A DNA stretch of 64,000 nt, from contig NZ_FOOT01000008.1 in the NCBI RefSeq assembly GCF_900113285.1, positions 1 to 64,000 on the forward strand, read 5' to 3'. Under the pieces are notes generated by a model. That model was not told where the DNA came from. It ran no database searches and saw nothing but the letters and a program-made list of their open reading frames with translations. The stretch comes from Pontibacter chinhatensis. GTDB lineage: Bacteria; Bacteroidota; Bacteroidia; Cytophagales; Hymenobacteraceae. The translations under genes and the position numbers were made by a program. Shown piece by piece: positions 44,361 through 52,066 of this stretch (the stretch's first letter is position 1; every line of letters begins with the position of its first letter).

Positions 44361-44408
44361 GCTATACAGGCGATGAGGAACAGTCCCGGCTCATCGCCTG
44401 TATAGCTT
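44359..44408. terminator. 19-bp hairpin shared by two convergent genes
   Basis: Perfect 19-bp stem (44359-44377 with 44390-44408, core CTATACAGGCGATGAG) and a 12-base loop, overlapping the last bases of both the DUF255 gene and the convergent SDR gene. There is no long T-run, so it may act as a barrier between the two transcripts or as an RNA 3' end protector. Confidence 0.7.
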
Positions 44409-45144
44409 ATAAATTACTCATAATCCGCACCATTTCGTCTATCTCCTCCCGGCTGGCCAAGCGCGCCTTTTCTGACCGGCCGTAGCCCACTTCCAGCTCG
44501 CCGGCCGAAATACGCTTCATAATGCTATCGGCAAACTCATCTACCGGCACGCCCATGGTATGAATGCCAGCTCCTCCTAGATCAGTATCTACCGCAGGCG
44601 GCACAATTTCGATGACTTTTATACTTGTTTGGGCCAGCTCATGCCGCAGCGTCATGGTGAAGGAGTGGATGGCGGCTTTGGTGGCACTGTAGACCGAGGC
44701 GAACGTGCCCGGTGTAAATGCCAGCCCTGAAGACACGTTGATGATGGCGGCCTGCACCTGTTGCTGCAGGTGTGGAATAAAGAGCGCCGACAAGTGAATA
44801 GGCGCTTCCACATTAATGGCTATCTCCTGCCTGCGCACCGGCCAGGGCTCCTTGTCTTCCAAAAAACTTCCCCTCCGCTGGATGCCCGCGTTGTTGACCA
44901 GCACATTCAGCCTCGGAAACGCCTTCGTTGCCCATTCGAATAGCTCCACACGCTGTGCTTCCTCTGCCACATCGCATACCCTGATGTGCAGCGCCGGGTG
45001 TTTCCGCTGGGCTTCCTGCAGCTTCTCTTCCCTCCTGCCACAAATAATCACTTCACTTCCTGCTTTCAGGAAGCGCTCGGCCAGGGCAAAGCCTATCCCA
45101 GTGGCGCCCCCTGTTATCAGTACTGTATTTCCGCCTAAATTCAT
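44407..45144 (-). CDS. Short-chain dehydrogenase/reductase (DltE-like)
   Basis: An NAD(P)-dependent oxidoreductase of 245 residues. The Rossmann motif TGGATGIG is at residues 11-18, NNAG at 84-87, and the catalytic Ser139-Tyr152-Lys156 in NVSSG and VYSATKAA. GRREEKL (36-42) after strand 2 suggests an NADPH preference. It resembles DltE-type SDRs, whose substrate is not known. It is a single gene, convergent with the DUF255 gene and divergent from the amidohydrolase gene. Confidence 0.9.
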   Translation of the reverse strand: MNLGGNTVLITGGATGIGFALAERFLKAGSEVIICGRREEKLQEAQRKHPALHIRVCDVAEEAQRVELFEWATKAFPRLNVLVNNAGIQRRGSFLEDKEPWPVRRQEIAINVEAPIHLSALFIPHLQQQVQAAIINVSSGLAFTPGTFASVYSATKAAIHSFTMTLRHELAQTSIKVIEIVPPAVDTDLGGAGIHTMGVPVDEFADSIMKRISAGELEVGYGRSEKARLASREEIDEMVRIMSNL

Positions 45145-45353
45145 ACTTTCTCCTTCCTGTTCTGCCCTTTTTGCTGAGCATAACTTTGTTGTAACACGTA
45201 ACTTATCCCCAATTTGTACTCCTTTTCCGCCGGATAGGGTGCCCAGACGTTAGGAAATCTGTTTATAGTTTAAACTCCTATCTGGCTATACTTCCCTTTG
45301 TGACTCTGAATGCTTAAATTACGTGCTGAAACCAACTAATCTTCAATCTACTA

Positions 45354-48300
45354 ATGATGAAACGTACCTACCTGGGTATGGTACTGGCTGCGGCGCTTGC
45401 TCTCCCTTTCGGCGCGGCTCATGCTCAGGACTCCAAAAAAGAAGACGCTAAATGGAAGGTGGATGCCGCGCACGGCCCACAGAAAGAAGTCACCATCACG
45501 ACCAACGAAGGCACCTGGATGAGCGTGGATGTAAGCCCGGACGGCAAAGAGATTGTGTTCGACATGCTGGGCGATATTTACATCATGCCCATCTCCGGCG
45601 GCAAAGCCAAGGTACTCAGAACGGGTCGCCCGTACGAGGTGCAGCCCCGCTTCAGCCCCGACGGCAAGTATATCTCCTTTACCTCTGACGCCGGTGGTGG
45701 CGATAACATCTGGGTGATGAAGCGCGACGGCTCCGATGCCAAGCAAATCACCAACGAGAACTTCCGCCTGCTCAACAACGCTGTCTGGACGCCGAACGGA
45801 GAGTACCTTGTGGCGCGAAAGCACTTTACCAACACACGCTCTTTGGGGGCCGGTGAGATGTGGATGTACCACCGCACAGGCGGCACGGGCGTGCAGCTGA
45901 CCAAGCGCAAGAACGACCAGCAGGACGCTGGCGAGCCGTTTGTATCGCCGGACGGCAAGTATGTATACTTCTCGGAGGACATGAGCGGCGGCTCTAACTT
46001 TGAGTATAACAAAGACCCGAACGGCCAGATTTACGTGATTCGCCGCGTAGACCGCAATACAGGCGAGATTGAGAACGTGGTAACCGGCAACGGTGGCTCT
46101 ATGCGCCCTGTCATCTCCCGCGACGGCAAGCACATCGCCTTCGTGCGCCGCGTGCGTACCAAGTCGGTGCTGTTTGTGCACGACCTGAAAACCGGCGAGG
46201 AATGGCCCGTTTATGACAAACTGAGCCACGACCAGCAGGAAGCCTGGGCCATCTTTGGCGTGTACCCCTACTTTTCCTGGACGCCGGACAACAAGCACAT
46301 CGTGTTCTGGGCTGATGGTAAAATCAACAAGGTGGATGTCGCCTCCAAGCAGGTTTCCAACATTCCGTTTGAGGCCTCTACTACGCATTACATCACTGAT
46401 ATCGTGCGCCACGAGCACCACGAGAACGGCGGCGTGTCACCAGACAAGTTTACGGCCAAGGCCATCCGCCACGCCGTGACCTCGCCGGATGGCAAGACCC
46501 TGGTGTTTAACGCAGCGGGCTATATTTATAAGAAAGAACTGCCCAATGGCAAGCCGGAGCGCATTACCAAGAGCCAGGAGTTTGAGTTCTACCCATCCTT
46601 CTCTCCGGATGGCAAGCACATCGTATACGCAACCTGGCACGACGACAACTTCGGCGGACTTTACAAGCTCGACATCCGCAAGAAGAACGCCAAGCCAACG
46701 AAGCTGACCACCGAGAAAGGCTTTTATACTTCGCCCAAGTTCTCTTCGAACGGAAAGTATATCGTCTACAGCAAAGAGGGCGGCAACAACCACATGGGCT
46801 ATGCGCACGGTAAGGAGAAAGGTATTTTCTACATGCCGGCCGATGGCGGCAAAGCTACCCTGGTGCAGGAGCGCGGCTCCAACCCGCAGTTCAACGCCTC
46901 TTCTGACCGTATTTTCTACACCGGCTACCAGGATGGCAAGTATGCTTTCAAGAGCATCGACCTGAACGGCAAAAACGAGCAGACGCACTACACGTCCAAG
47001 TATACCGACCAGTTCTACCCAAGCCCGGACAACAAATGGATTGGTTTTGTAGAGCTGTTCAACGGCTACATCGCGCCATTCACAGCTAACGGCTCCGGCC
47101 TGGACCTGAGCGCCGACTCGAAAGCAGTTCCGGTAGCCCGCTTCACCCGCGACGCCGGCACGAGCATCCACTGGTCTTCGGACAGCAAGAAGATTAACTG
47201 GGTGCTGGGTGATGAGTACTTCTCCAACGACCTGAAGCACCGCTTCAAGTTTGTAGACGGCGCGCCGGAAGAACTGCCAGCCATCGACACGACGGGCACT
47301 AAAATTGGCCTGGAGCTGAAGACGGACATCCCGCAGGGCAAAGTTGCCTTTACCAACGCCCGCATCATTACCATGAAGGGCGATGAAGTGATTGAAGGCG
47401 GTACAATTGTAGTGGACGGCAACCGCATTGTAGCGGTGGGCAAAGGCATCAGCGTACCAACCGACGCGAAAGTGATTGACGCGGCCGGTAAAACCATTAT
47501 GCCGGGTATTGTGGACGTGCATGCGCACCTGGGCACTTTCCGCCTAGGTATGAGCCCGCAGAAGCAGTGGTCCTACTTTACCAACCTGGCTTACGGCGTT
47601 ACCACCACCCACGACCCATCCTCTACGACCGAAATGGTGTTCAGCCAGTCGGAGGCCGTGAAGTCGGGCGCAATGGTAGGGCCGCGTATCTACTCTACCG
47701 GTACGATTCTGTACGGTGCCGATGGCAACTTTAAAGCCGTCATCAACAGCCTGGACGATGCCCGTTCGCACCTGCGCCGCATCAAGGCGGTGGGTGGCTT
47801 CTCGGTGAAGAGCTATAACCAGCCACGCCGTGAGCAGCGCCAGCAGGTCATTCAGGCCGCACGTGAGCTGGACATGAGCGTGTACCCGGAGGGCGGTTCT
47901 ACCTTCTTCCACAACATGACCATGATTCTGGACGGACACACCGGCGTGGAGCACAACATTCCGGTAGCACCGCTTCACAAAGACGTGCTGGAGCTGTGGA
48001 AAGCCTCCAAGGTAGGTTATACACCAACGCTGATAGTGAACTACGGTGCTACAAACGGCGAGTACTACTGGTACCAGAAAACCAATGTATGGGAGAAAGA
48101 CCGCCTGCTCAAGTTCACGCCACGCTCCGTAATTGACGGCCGCTCGCGCTTTGTGACGCAGGTGCCGGATGAGGAGTATGAGAATGGTTTCATGGCCACC
48201 TCCCGCGCAGCCAAAGCCCTGACGGACAATGGCGTAAAGGTGAACCTGGGTGCACACGGCCAGTTGCAAGGTCTGGGAGCGCACTGGGAACTGTGGATGC

Positions 48301-48656
48301 TGCAGCAAGGCGGCATGACGAACCACGAAGCCCTTCGCGCTGCTACCCTGAACGGTGCTGAGTACATCGGCATGGGCCACGAGCTGGGCTCTTTGGAAAC
48401 CGGCAAGCTGGCTGACCTCATCGTACTGGACGCCAACCCGCTGGAGAACATCCAGAACTCGGAGCAGGTAAAGTATACGATGGTGAACGGTCGCCTGTAC
48501 GATGCCGCCACCATGGCTGAAATCGGCAACTACAACAAGCAGCCGGGCAAATTCTGGTGGGAGAACGACAAGTACGCCACCGCGTTTGACTGGCACGAAG
48601 GCACCGACACCCGCGTTGAGGGTATTGCCGGTGAGCACTGCACTTGCCGCCATTAA
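45354..48656 (+). CDS. Exported amidohydrolase with N-terminal TolB-like beta-propeller
   Basis: An 1100-residue two-part protein. A signal peptide (LGMVLAAALALPFGAAHAQ) directs export. Residues of about 40-660 hold PD40/TolB-like propeller blades, visible as repeated SPDGKYI, SPDGKHI and SSNGKYIVY. From about 675 an amidohydrolase (imidazolonepropionase-like) follows, with the metal-binding HAH in IVDVHAHLGTF (around residue 722), later LGAHGQLQGLGAHWEL and the family ending LETGKLADLIVLDANPLENI. The family cleaves cyclic amides or dipeptide-like substrates in the periplasm; the exact substrate is unknown. The last residues HCTCRH are Cys/His-rich. The adjacent ATG at 45357 is also possible. 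Confidence 0.9.
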   Translation: MMKRTYLGMVLAAALALPFGAAHAQDSKKEDAKWKVDAAHGPQKEVTITTNEGTWMSVDVSPDGKEIVFDMLGDIYIMPISGGKAKVLRTGRPYEVQPRFSPDGKYISFTSDAGGGDNIWVMKRDGSDAKQITNENFRLLNNAVWTPNGEYLVARKHFTNTRSLGAGEMWMYHRTGGTGVQLTKRKNDQQDAGEPFVSPDGKYVYFSEDMSGGSNFEYNKDPNGQIYVIRRVDRNTGEIENVVTGNGGSMRPVISRDGKHIAFVRRVRTKSVLFVHDLKTGEEWPVYDKLSHDQQEAWAIFGVYPYFSWTPDNKHIVFWADGKINKVDVASKQVSNIPFEASTTHYITDIVRHEHHENGGVSPDKFTAKAIRHAVTSPDGKTLVFNAAGYIYKKELPNGKPERITKSQEFEFYPSFSPDGKHIVYATWHDDNFGGLYKLDIRKKNAKPTKLTTEKGFYTSPKFSSNGKYIVYSKEGGNNHMGYAHGKEKGIFYMPADGGKATLVQERGSNPQFNASSDRIFYTGYQDGKYAFKSIDLNGKNEQTHYTSKYTDQFYPSPDNKWIGFVELFNGYIAPFTANGSGLDLSADSKAVPVARFTRDAGTSIHWSSDSKKINWVLGDEYFSNDLKHRFKFVDGAPEELPAIDTTGTKIGLELKTDIPQGKVAFTNARIITMKGDEVIEGGTIVVDGNRIVAVGKGISVPTDAKVIDAAGKTIMPGIVDVHAHLGTFRLGMSPQKQWSYFTNLAYGVTTTHDPSSTTEMVFSQSEAVKSGAMVGPRIYSTGTILYGADGNFKAVINSLDDARSHLRRIKAVGGFSVKSYNQPRREQRQQVIQAARELDMSVYPEGGSTFFHNMTMILDGHTGVEHNIPVAPLHKDVLELWKASKVGYTPTLIVNYGATNGEYYWYQKTNVWEKDRLLKFTPRSVIDGRSRFVTQVPDEEYENGFMATSRAAKALTDNGVKVNLGAHGQLQGLGAHWELWMLQQGGMTNHEALRAATLNGAEYIGMGHELGSLETGKLADLIVLDANPLENIQNSEQVKYTMVNGRLYDAATMAEIGNYNKQPGKFWWENDKYATAFDWHEGTDTRVEGIAGEHCTCRH

Positions 48657-48680
48657 GAGGCATAAGTATAACCTATAAAA

Positions 48681-48716
48681 AATCGGCTGCTCCGGATGGG
48701 GCAGCCGATTTTGCTT
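48681..48716 (+). terminator. Terminator after the amidohydrolase gene
   Basis: Perfect 10-bp stem AATCGGCTGC (48681-48690) with GCAGCCGATT (48701-48710), a 10-base loop and tail TTGCTTTTAT. Confidence 0.8.
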
Positions 48717-48723
48717 TTATGGC

Positions 48724-48989
48724 AAGTATGGCGCGAGCGTCCACGTTTGTAGTTAAGTATAGCTCATAACATACCGCCAGTTTGAGCGCAGCGGTAACTG
48801 GTGGTTGAGATTGGTGCCAGTTTGCAACTGGCGGTAGTATAAATGAGAGAAATGCGCCAGTTACAAACTGGCCTCATGTGCAGCCACAAGTTGCGCTAAC
48901 GCTAAACTTGCGGCATAGGTATAAGTATAAATAAGGGCCAGAGGCCCCTGCTATACTTAGTCACGAGCGTGGACGCTCGCGCCATACTT
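48724..48989. repeat. REP-like hairpin array bounded by 22-bp inverted repeats
   Basis: The ends 48724-48745 and 48968-48989 are perfect 22-bp inverted repeats, each carrying the internal GCGAGCGTCCACG hairpin half. Between them lie at least four more hairpins: ACCGCCAGTT/AACTGGTGGT (48773-48805), GCCAGTT-TGC-AACTGGC (near 48818), GCCAGTT-ACA-AACTGGC (near 48854) and a CCACAAGTT/AACTTGCGG pair (near 48885-48915). GGGCC-AGA-GGCCC follows. The whole 266-bp element sits in the 342-base gap after the amidohydrolase gene. This is the architecture of a bacterial REP/BIME cluster or a MITE; no transposase is nearby. Confidence 0.75.
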
Positions 48990-48998
48990 ACACACAAA

Positions 48999-50183
48999 TT
49001 ACTTCACCGCCTCCAGCACGCGCTTGAACAACTCGTTCTGTTTGCCATCATGCCAGCGCCATACAATCACAATGTCGTGCTCGGGGTCTACCCACACGGT
49101 ATTCTGCCCAGCCCCTAAGGCGGCGTAGCTGGTAGTTGGTGCATCCGGCCATGCTTTCCCTTCCGGGTTTAGCCACCACAGGTAGCCGTAATCTCCCTTT
49201 ATGGGACCGGGCGAAGTCGCTTCCTTCACCCACTCCTCCGATACCAGCTGCTTGTCCTTCCAGCGTCCGTTTCGCAGAAACAGGTAGCCGAAGCGTGCCT
49301 CGTCGCGGGTGCTAATCCAGAGGCCTCCGCCCCAGCGCGTGCCGCCGCTCACCGATGGCATCTGCTGCCCGTTAACTGTTGCCACCGAATTGCGGTAAGG
49401 CACCCACTGCCAGGTTTGGGAGGCGCCGATAGGGTTCATAATTTCGTCTTTGAGCACCTGCGGCAGCGGCTTTTCCCATACCCGCAGCAAAGAGAGGGCA
49501 AAACGGTTGATGCGCGTGTCGTTATACTCGTAGAAGGTGCCCGGCGCCTGTAGCTCGCGCGGTTTACGCTCTCCCCGGCCAAAGGCTTCCTTCCCAATAA
49601 AATCGTGTTTCTTCCCCCAAAGCTCGCCTTCCCATTCGCTGGTTTGGTGGGCATGGTGTGCCCAGGTAACCTTGCTGTTGTGCGCCGACTCATATCCGCC
49701 GTCCTGCACATACTTCGCCACCGGGTCATTTATACTTTGTATCACCCCCTTATCTAAGGTCAAACCAAGTATGGTAGATAGGAAGCTTTTGGCCACGCTG
49801 TAGGTAGGGTCGGCGGCTTTGGTATCGCCCCACTCCGCCACAATGTAGCCGTCTTTCAGGATGATGCCATTGGTAGTGGCCCTAGTGGCGGGCAGCGGGC
49901 CCAGCGGCTCCCCAAAAATCTCCTTCTGCGTAGAGAAATCCTTCTCCATTTGCGTGGTTTCCTGCTGCTTTGCCCACTCCACGGCTTCCTGTAGTTTGGC
50001 CCCATCCATACCTACTTCCTCAGGGCTTTTCTTCTCCCAATCGTCTCCTAGGCCCGGGTAATAGTATAATGGTTTTGTTTGTTGCTGCTCCGGTATAGTG
50101 GCCGTAGTGGTATTTTGCGGTTGAGGCTGCCAGGACAAACATCCAAAGGCCAGGAGCAGCGCGAGGTAGGTGTGCTTCAGCAT
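48999..50183 (-). CDS. Serine hydrolase of the class C beta-lactamase/D-Ala-D-Ala carboxypeptidase family
   Basis: A 394-residue exported hydrolase. It starts at ATG 50183 with MLKHTYLALLLAFGC, a signal sequence that may end in a lipobox (Cys15). The nucleophile motif Ser-x-x-Lys is at Ser129-Val-Ala-Lys132 (PTYSVAKSFL), and the second motif Tyr-x-Asn is seen in FYEYNDTRIN. A late conserved His/Gly segment (WRWHDGKQ) stands in for the third motif. Family members cleave peptidoglycan peptides, esters or beta-lactams; the sequence alone does not say which. It stands alone; its 3' end borders the REP-like array. Confidence 0.88.
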   Translation of the reverse strand: MLKHTYLALLLAFGCLSWQPQPQNTTTATIPEQQQTKPLYYYPGLGDDWEKKSPEEVGMDGAKLQEAVEWAKQQETTQMEKDFSTQKEIFGEPLGPLPATRATTNGIILKDGYIVAEWGDTKAADPTYSVAKSFLSTILGLTLDKGVIQSINDPVAKYVQDGGYESAHNSKVTWAHHAHQTSEWEGELWGKKHDFIGKEAFGRGERKPRELQAPGTFYEYNDTRINRFALSLLRVWEKPLPQVLKDEIMNPIGASQTWQWVPYRNSVATVNGQQMPSVSGGTRWGGGLWISTRDEARFGYLFLRNGRWKDKQLVSEEWVKEATSPGPIKGDYGYLWWLNPEGKAWPDAPTTSYAALGAGQNTVWVDPEHDIVIVWRWHDGKQNELFKRVLEAVK

Positions 50184-50295
50184 TTTTTGAGTATGGATTT
50201 GCCGCACAATCTACTAAAATTCTAAACGCATGCTACGGGTGCTGTAACATTCCCATTGCGAGAGTGGTTGATAAAGCTTACCAAGTATATATCCG

Positions 50296-50892
50296 ATGCT
50301 ACAGATAAAAGTATATTCTGACTACGTGTGCCCGTACTGCTTTCTGGGTGAGGTGGTGCTGGAGCGGGCGCTGAAGGGATTGGAAGACAAGGTGCAGGTG
50401 GAGTGGATGCCGTTTGAGCTGCGGCCCTACCCTACTCCAACTTTAAAGCCTGAGGAAGATTACCTGCAAACCACCTGGGCCAACTCGGTATACCCCATGG
50501 CCAGGCAACTGAACGTGCCAATTGTGCTGCCCAAGGTGTCGCCGCAACCCTACACGCACCTAGCTTTTGAGGGTTACCAGTTTGCCAAAGAGCAGGGTTT
50601 GGGAGAGGCCTATACGCACCGCCTATTCACGGCTTTCTTCCAGGAGGAGCAGGATATTGGCGATGTGGAGGTGCTGGTAAAGTTGGCCAAAGAGATAGGC
50701 CTGGACGAGGCAGCTTACCGGCAGGCGCTGGAGACACGAAAGTATAAAGCCGTACATGAAAAGGAGCTGAAGCAAGCGTATGAGGAGGCCGGCATCACGG
50801 CTGTACCTACCTTTTTCATTGCGGATAAGCAGGTGCGGGGCTTGCTGCGCGAAGAGGACTTGCGCCGCCTGATTAAACTGGAGCTGGAGTAA
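50296..50892 (+). CDS. DsbA-family oxidoreductase (FrnE-like)
   Basis: A 198-residue thioredoxin-fold protein with the redox motif CPYC (Cys12-Pro-Tyr-Cys15) right after strand 1 (IKVYSDYVCPYCFLG) and a helical insertion. There is no signal peptide, so it is cytoplasmic, as FrnE/2-hydroxychromene-isomerase-like members are. The cis-proline segment appears as GITAVPTFFIADK (about residues 167-179). FrnE proteins act as thiol isomerases, often linked to stress; the substrate is unknown. A single gene, ended by an AAGTATA inverted-pair terminator. Confidence 0.9.
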   Translation: MLQIKVYSDYVCPYCFLGEVVLERALKGLEDKVQVEWMPFELRPYPTPTLKPEEDYLQTTWANSVYPMARQLNVPIVLPKVSPQPYTHLAFEGYQFAKEQGLGEAYTHRLFTAFFQEEQDIGDVEVLVKLAKEIGLDEAAYRQALETRKYKAVHEKELKQAYEEAGITAVPTFFIADKQVRGLLREEDLRRLIKLELE

Positions 50893-50932
50893 AGTATAAA
50901 AGGGATGTTTATAGACCATCCCTTTTATACTT
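50892..50932. terminator. Terminator of the FrnE-like gene formed by AAGTATA/TATACTT
   Basis: Perfect 16-bp stem AAGTATAAAAGGGATG (50892-50907) with CATCCCTTTTATACTT (50917-50932) and a 9-base loop. It overlaps the stop codon. The window-wide heptamer closes the base of the stem. Confidence 0.8.
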
Positions 50933-50954
50933 CAAGCTGTGATTCGGTAACATT

Positions 50955-51000
50955 ATGAGGGTAAAAACCCACCCCTGCCCCTCCAAGGAGGGGAATTATA
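50955..51000. repeat. CCCCTCC-AA-GGAGGGG hairpin repeat
   Basis: A 7-bp hairpin (50978-50984 with 50987-50993) preceded by AAAACCCACCCCTG and followed by AATTATAATT. I recall near-identical intergenic elements from Bacteroidota genomes. Here it lies in the convergent gap after the FrnE-like and TerB-like genes, where it may help end transcription from the right. Confidence 0.45.
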
Positions 51001-51052
51001 ATTTGATGTGCAAGATTGGGTTTTTCGCAACATAGGTTCGATACTTTAAAGA

Positions 51053-51841
51053 TTACCACCCGCCACGGCGTTTGCCGCCTCCCAGTATACCTCCCAGTAA
51101 GCCGCCCAGTCCACCGGAGCCCATACTGCTGTAGCCTTTGCGTCCATTCAGCCCGCCAAGTATAGATATCAGCGAGCCCATCCCCCCGCTGCTTCGATAC
51201 CTGCCACCACCCATCATGCCACTTCCCAAAAGTCCGCCGAGCATGCCGCCCATCATACCACCACCGTAGCGCTTGCTCCGGCGACCTCCCATCATTTTTG
51301 CTATTACAAGGGGCGCCAGTATGCCCAGCATACCCTGCACCATCTGCGGTGAGATGCCGGCATTCTTAAACGTATCGCTGAAGCCATTCTTGTTCAGAAA
51401 GCTCTGTGAGGTGGGGTCTTCGCCTTGCTGCTGCGCCTGATCAGCCTTTTGCACGTAATCCTCCAGGATGCTATACTGCTTCTGGTCCACGCCCAGGTAA
51501 GTGGCCATATCTTCAATGTGCTTCTTTTCTTCAGGCGTGTACTGCCCGTCAGACTTGGCAAAGCTGATGATATCGGTGATGAGCGAGAAGCGGAGCGGAC
51601 TGGCTTTCAGCACGTCCAGACATTTTTGAAGGCTTACCTGGGAAGGGTTTTTCGCCACCGACTCCACCTCCTGCCGCAGGTTCTCGGGCAGTTCTGCCGC
51701 CTCCCCCATCATATATAAAAACTCCAGTTCCTCGTCTGAGGCGTGCCCGTCCGCTGAGGCCATACTTGCCAAAGCGCAGAAGTATGCCCCTTTCTCCTGT
51801 ATCGGGTAATCTTTAAGTAGCGTGGTTTGCTCCTGTTCCAT
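51053..51841 (-). CDS. TerB-like protein with a glycine-rich C-terminal tail
   Basis: A 262-residue protein in two parts. Residues of about 10-130 are all-helical with acidic ADGHASDEELEFLYMM and KSDGQYTPEEKKHIEDM, two EF-hand-like Asp-x-Asp/Gly-x-x-x-x-x-Glu stretches, as in TerB (tellurite-resistance, DUF533-like) domains that bind calcium or metal. Residues of about 160-262 are very glycine- and arginine-rich (GGGMMGGMLGGLLGSGMM), low complexity, and could contact membranes or nucleic acid. The biological role is unknown. It is a single gene with no ter cluster in the window. Confidence 0.75.
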   Translation of the reverse strand: MEQEQTTLLKDYPIQEKGAYFCALASMASADGHASDEELEFLYMMGEAAELPENLRQEVESVAKNPSQVSLQKCLDVLKASPLRFSLITDIISFAKSDGQYTPEEKKHIEDMATYLGVDQKQYSILEDYVQKADQAQQQGEDPTSQSFLNKNGFSDTFKNAGISPQMVQGMLGILAPLVIAKMMGGRRSKRYGGGMMGGMLGGLLGSGMMGGGRYRSSGGMGSLISILGGLNGRKGYSSMGSGGLGGLLGGILGGGKRRGGW

Positions 51842-52016
51842 GTGCGTATATACTTAGTGTGCTTTGCTTAAACGGCTGAGTATGAAGCTAAGTTGGTATC
51901 ATGAAGGGCTATACTTTACCAGGCGCATTTTATACTATGGCTACACTTTCCCTCCTATACTTTGCAGAGGCTTATACCAGGCTATTGCCACGTATACTTT
52001 CAAAATGTCTATAAAT

Positions 52017-52043
52017 GCAAAAAGCCGGGCTAGTACCCCGGCT
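52017..52043 (-). terminator. Terminator of the smaller T9SS cargo gene
   Basis: Stem AGCCGGG (52023-52029) with CCCGGCT (52037-52043); on the minus strand it ends in TTTTTGC. The same AGCCGGG-type hairpin, with TTTAAACCCTATTA beside it, follows the neighbouring giant gene, evidence that the two loci are duplicates. Confidence 0.78.
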
Positions 52044-52066
52044 CTTTTTCTTTAAACCCTATTACT

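Noticed and set aside
47544..48653. Long open frame antisense to the amidohydrolase gene (and similar ones opposite tig, clpX and DUF255)
   Set aside because: Shadows of strongly biased codons in real genes; no domain, signal or homologous pattern is visible in them.
51864..52055. A 63-residue frame between the TerB-like and T9SS genes
   Set aside because: It reads across the terminator hairpin at 52017-52043 and shows no conserved feature.
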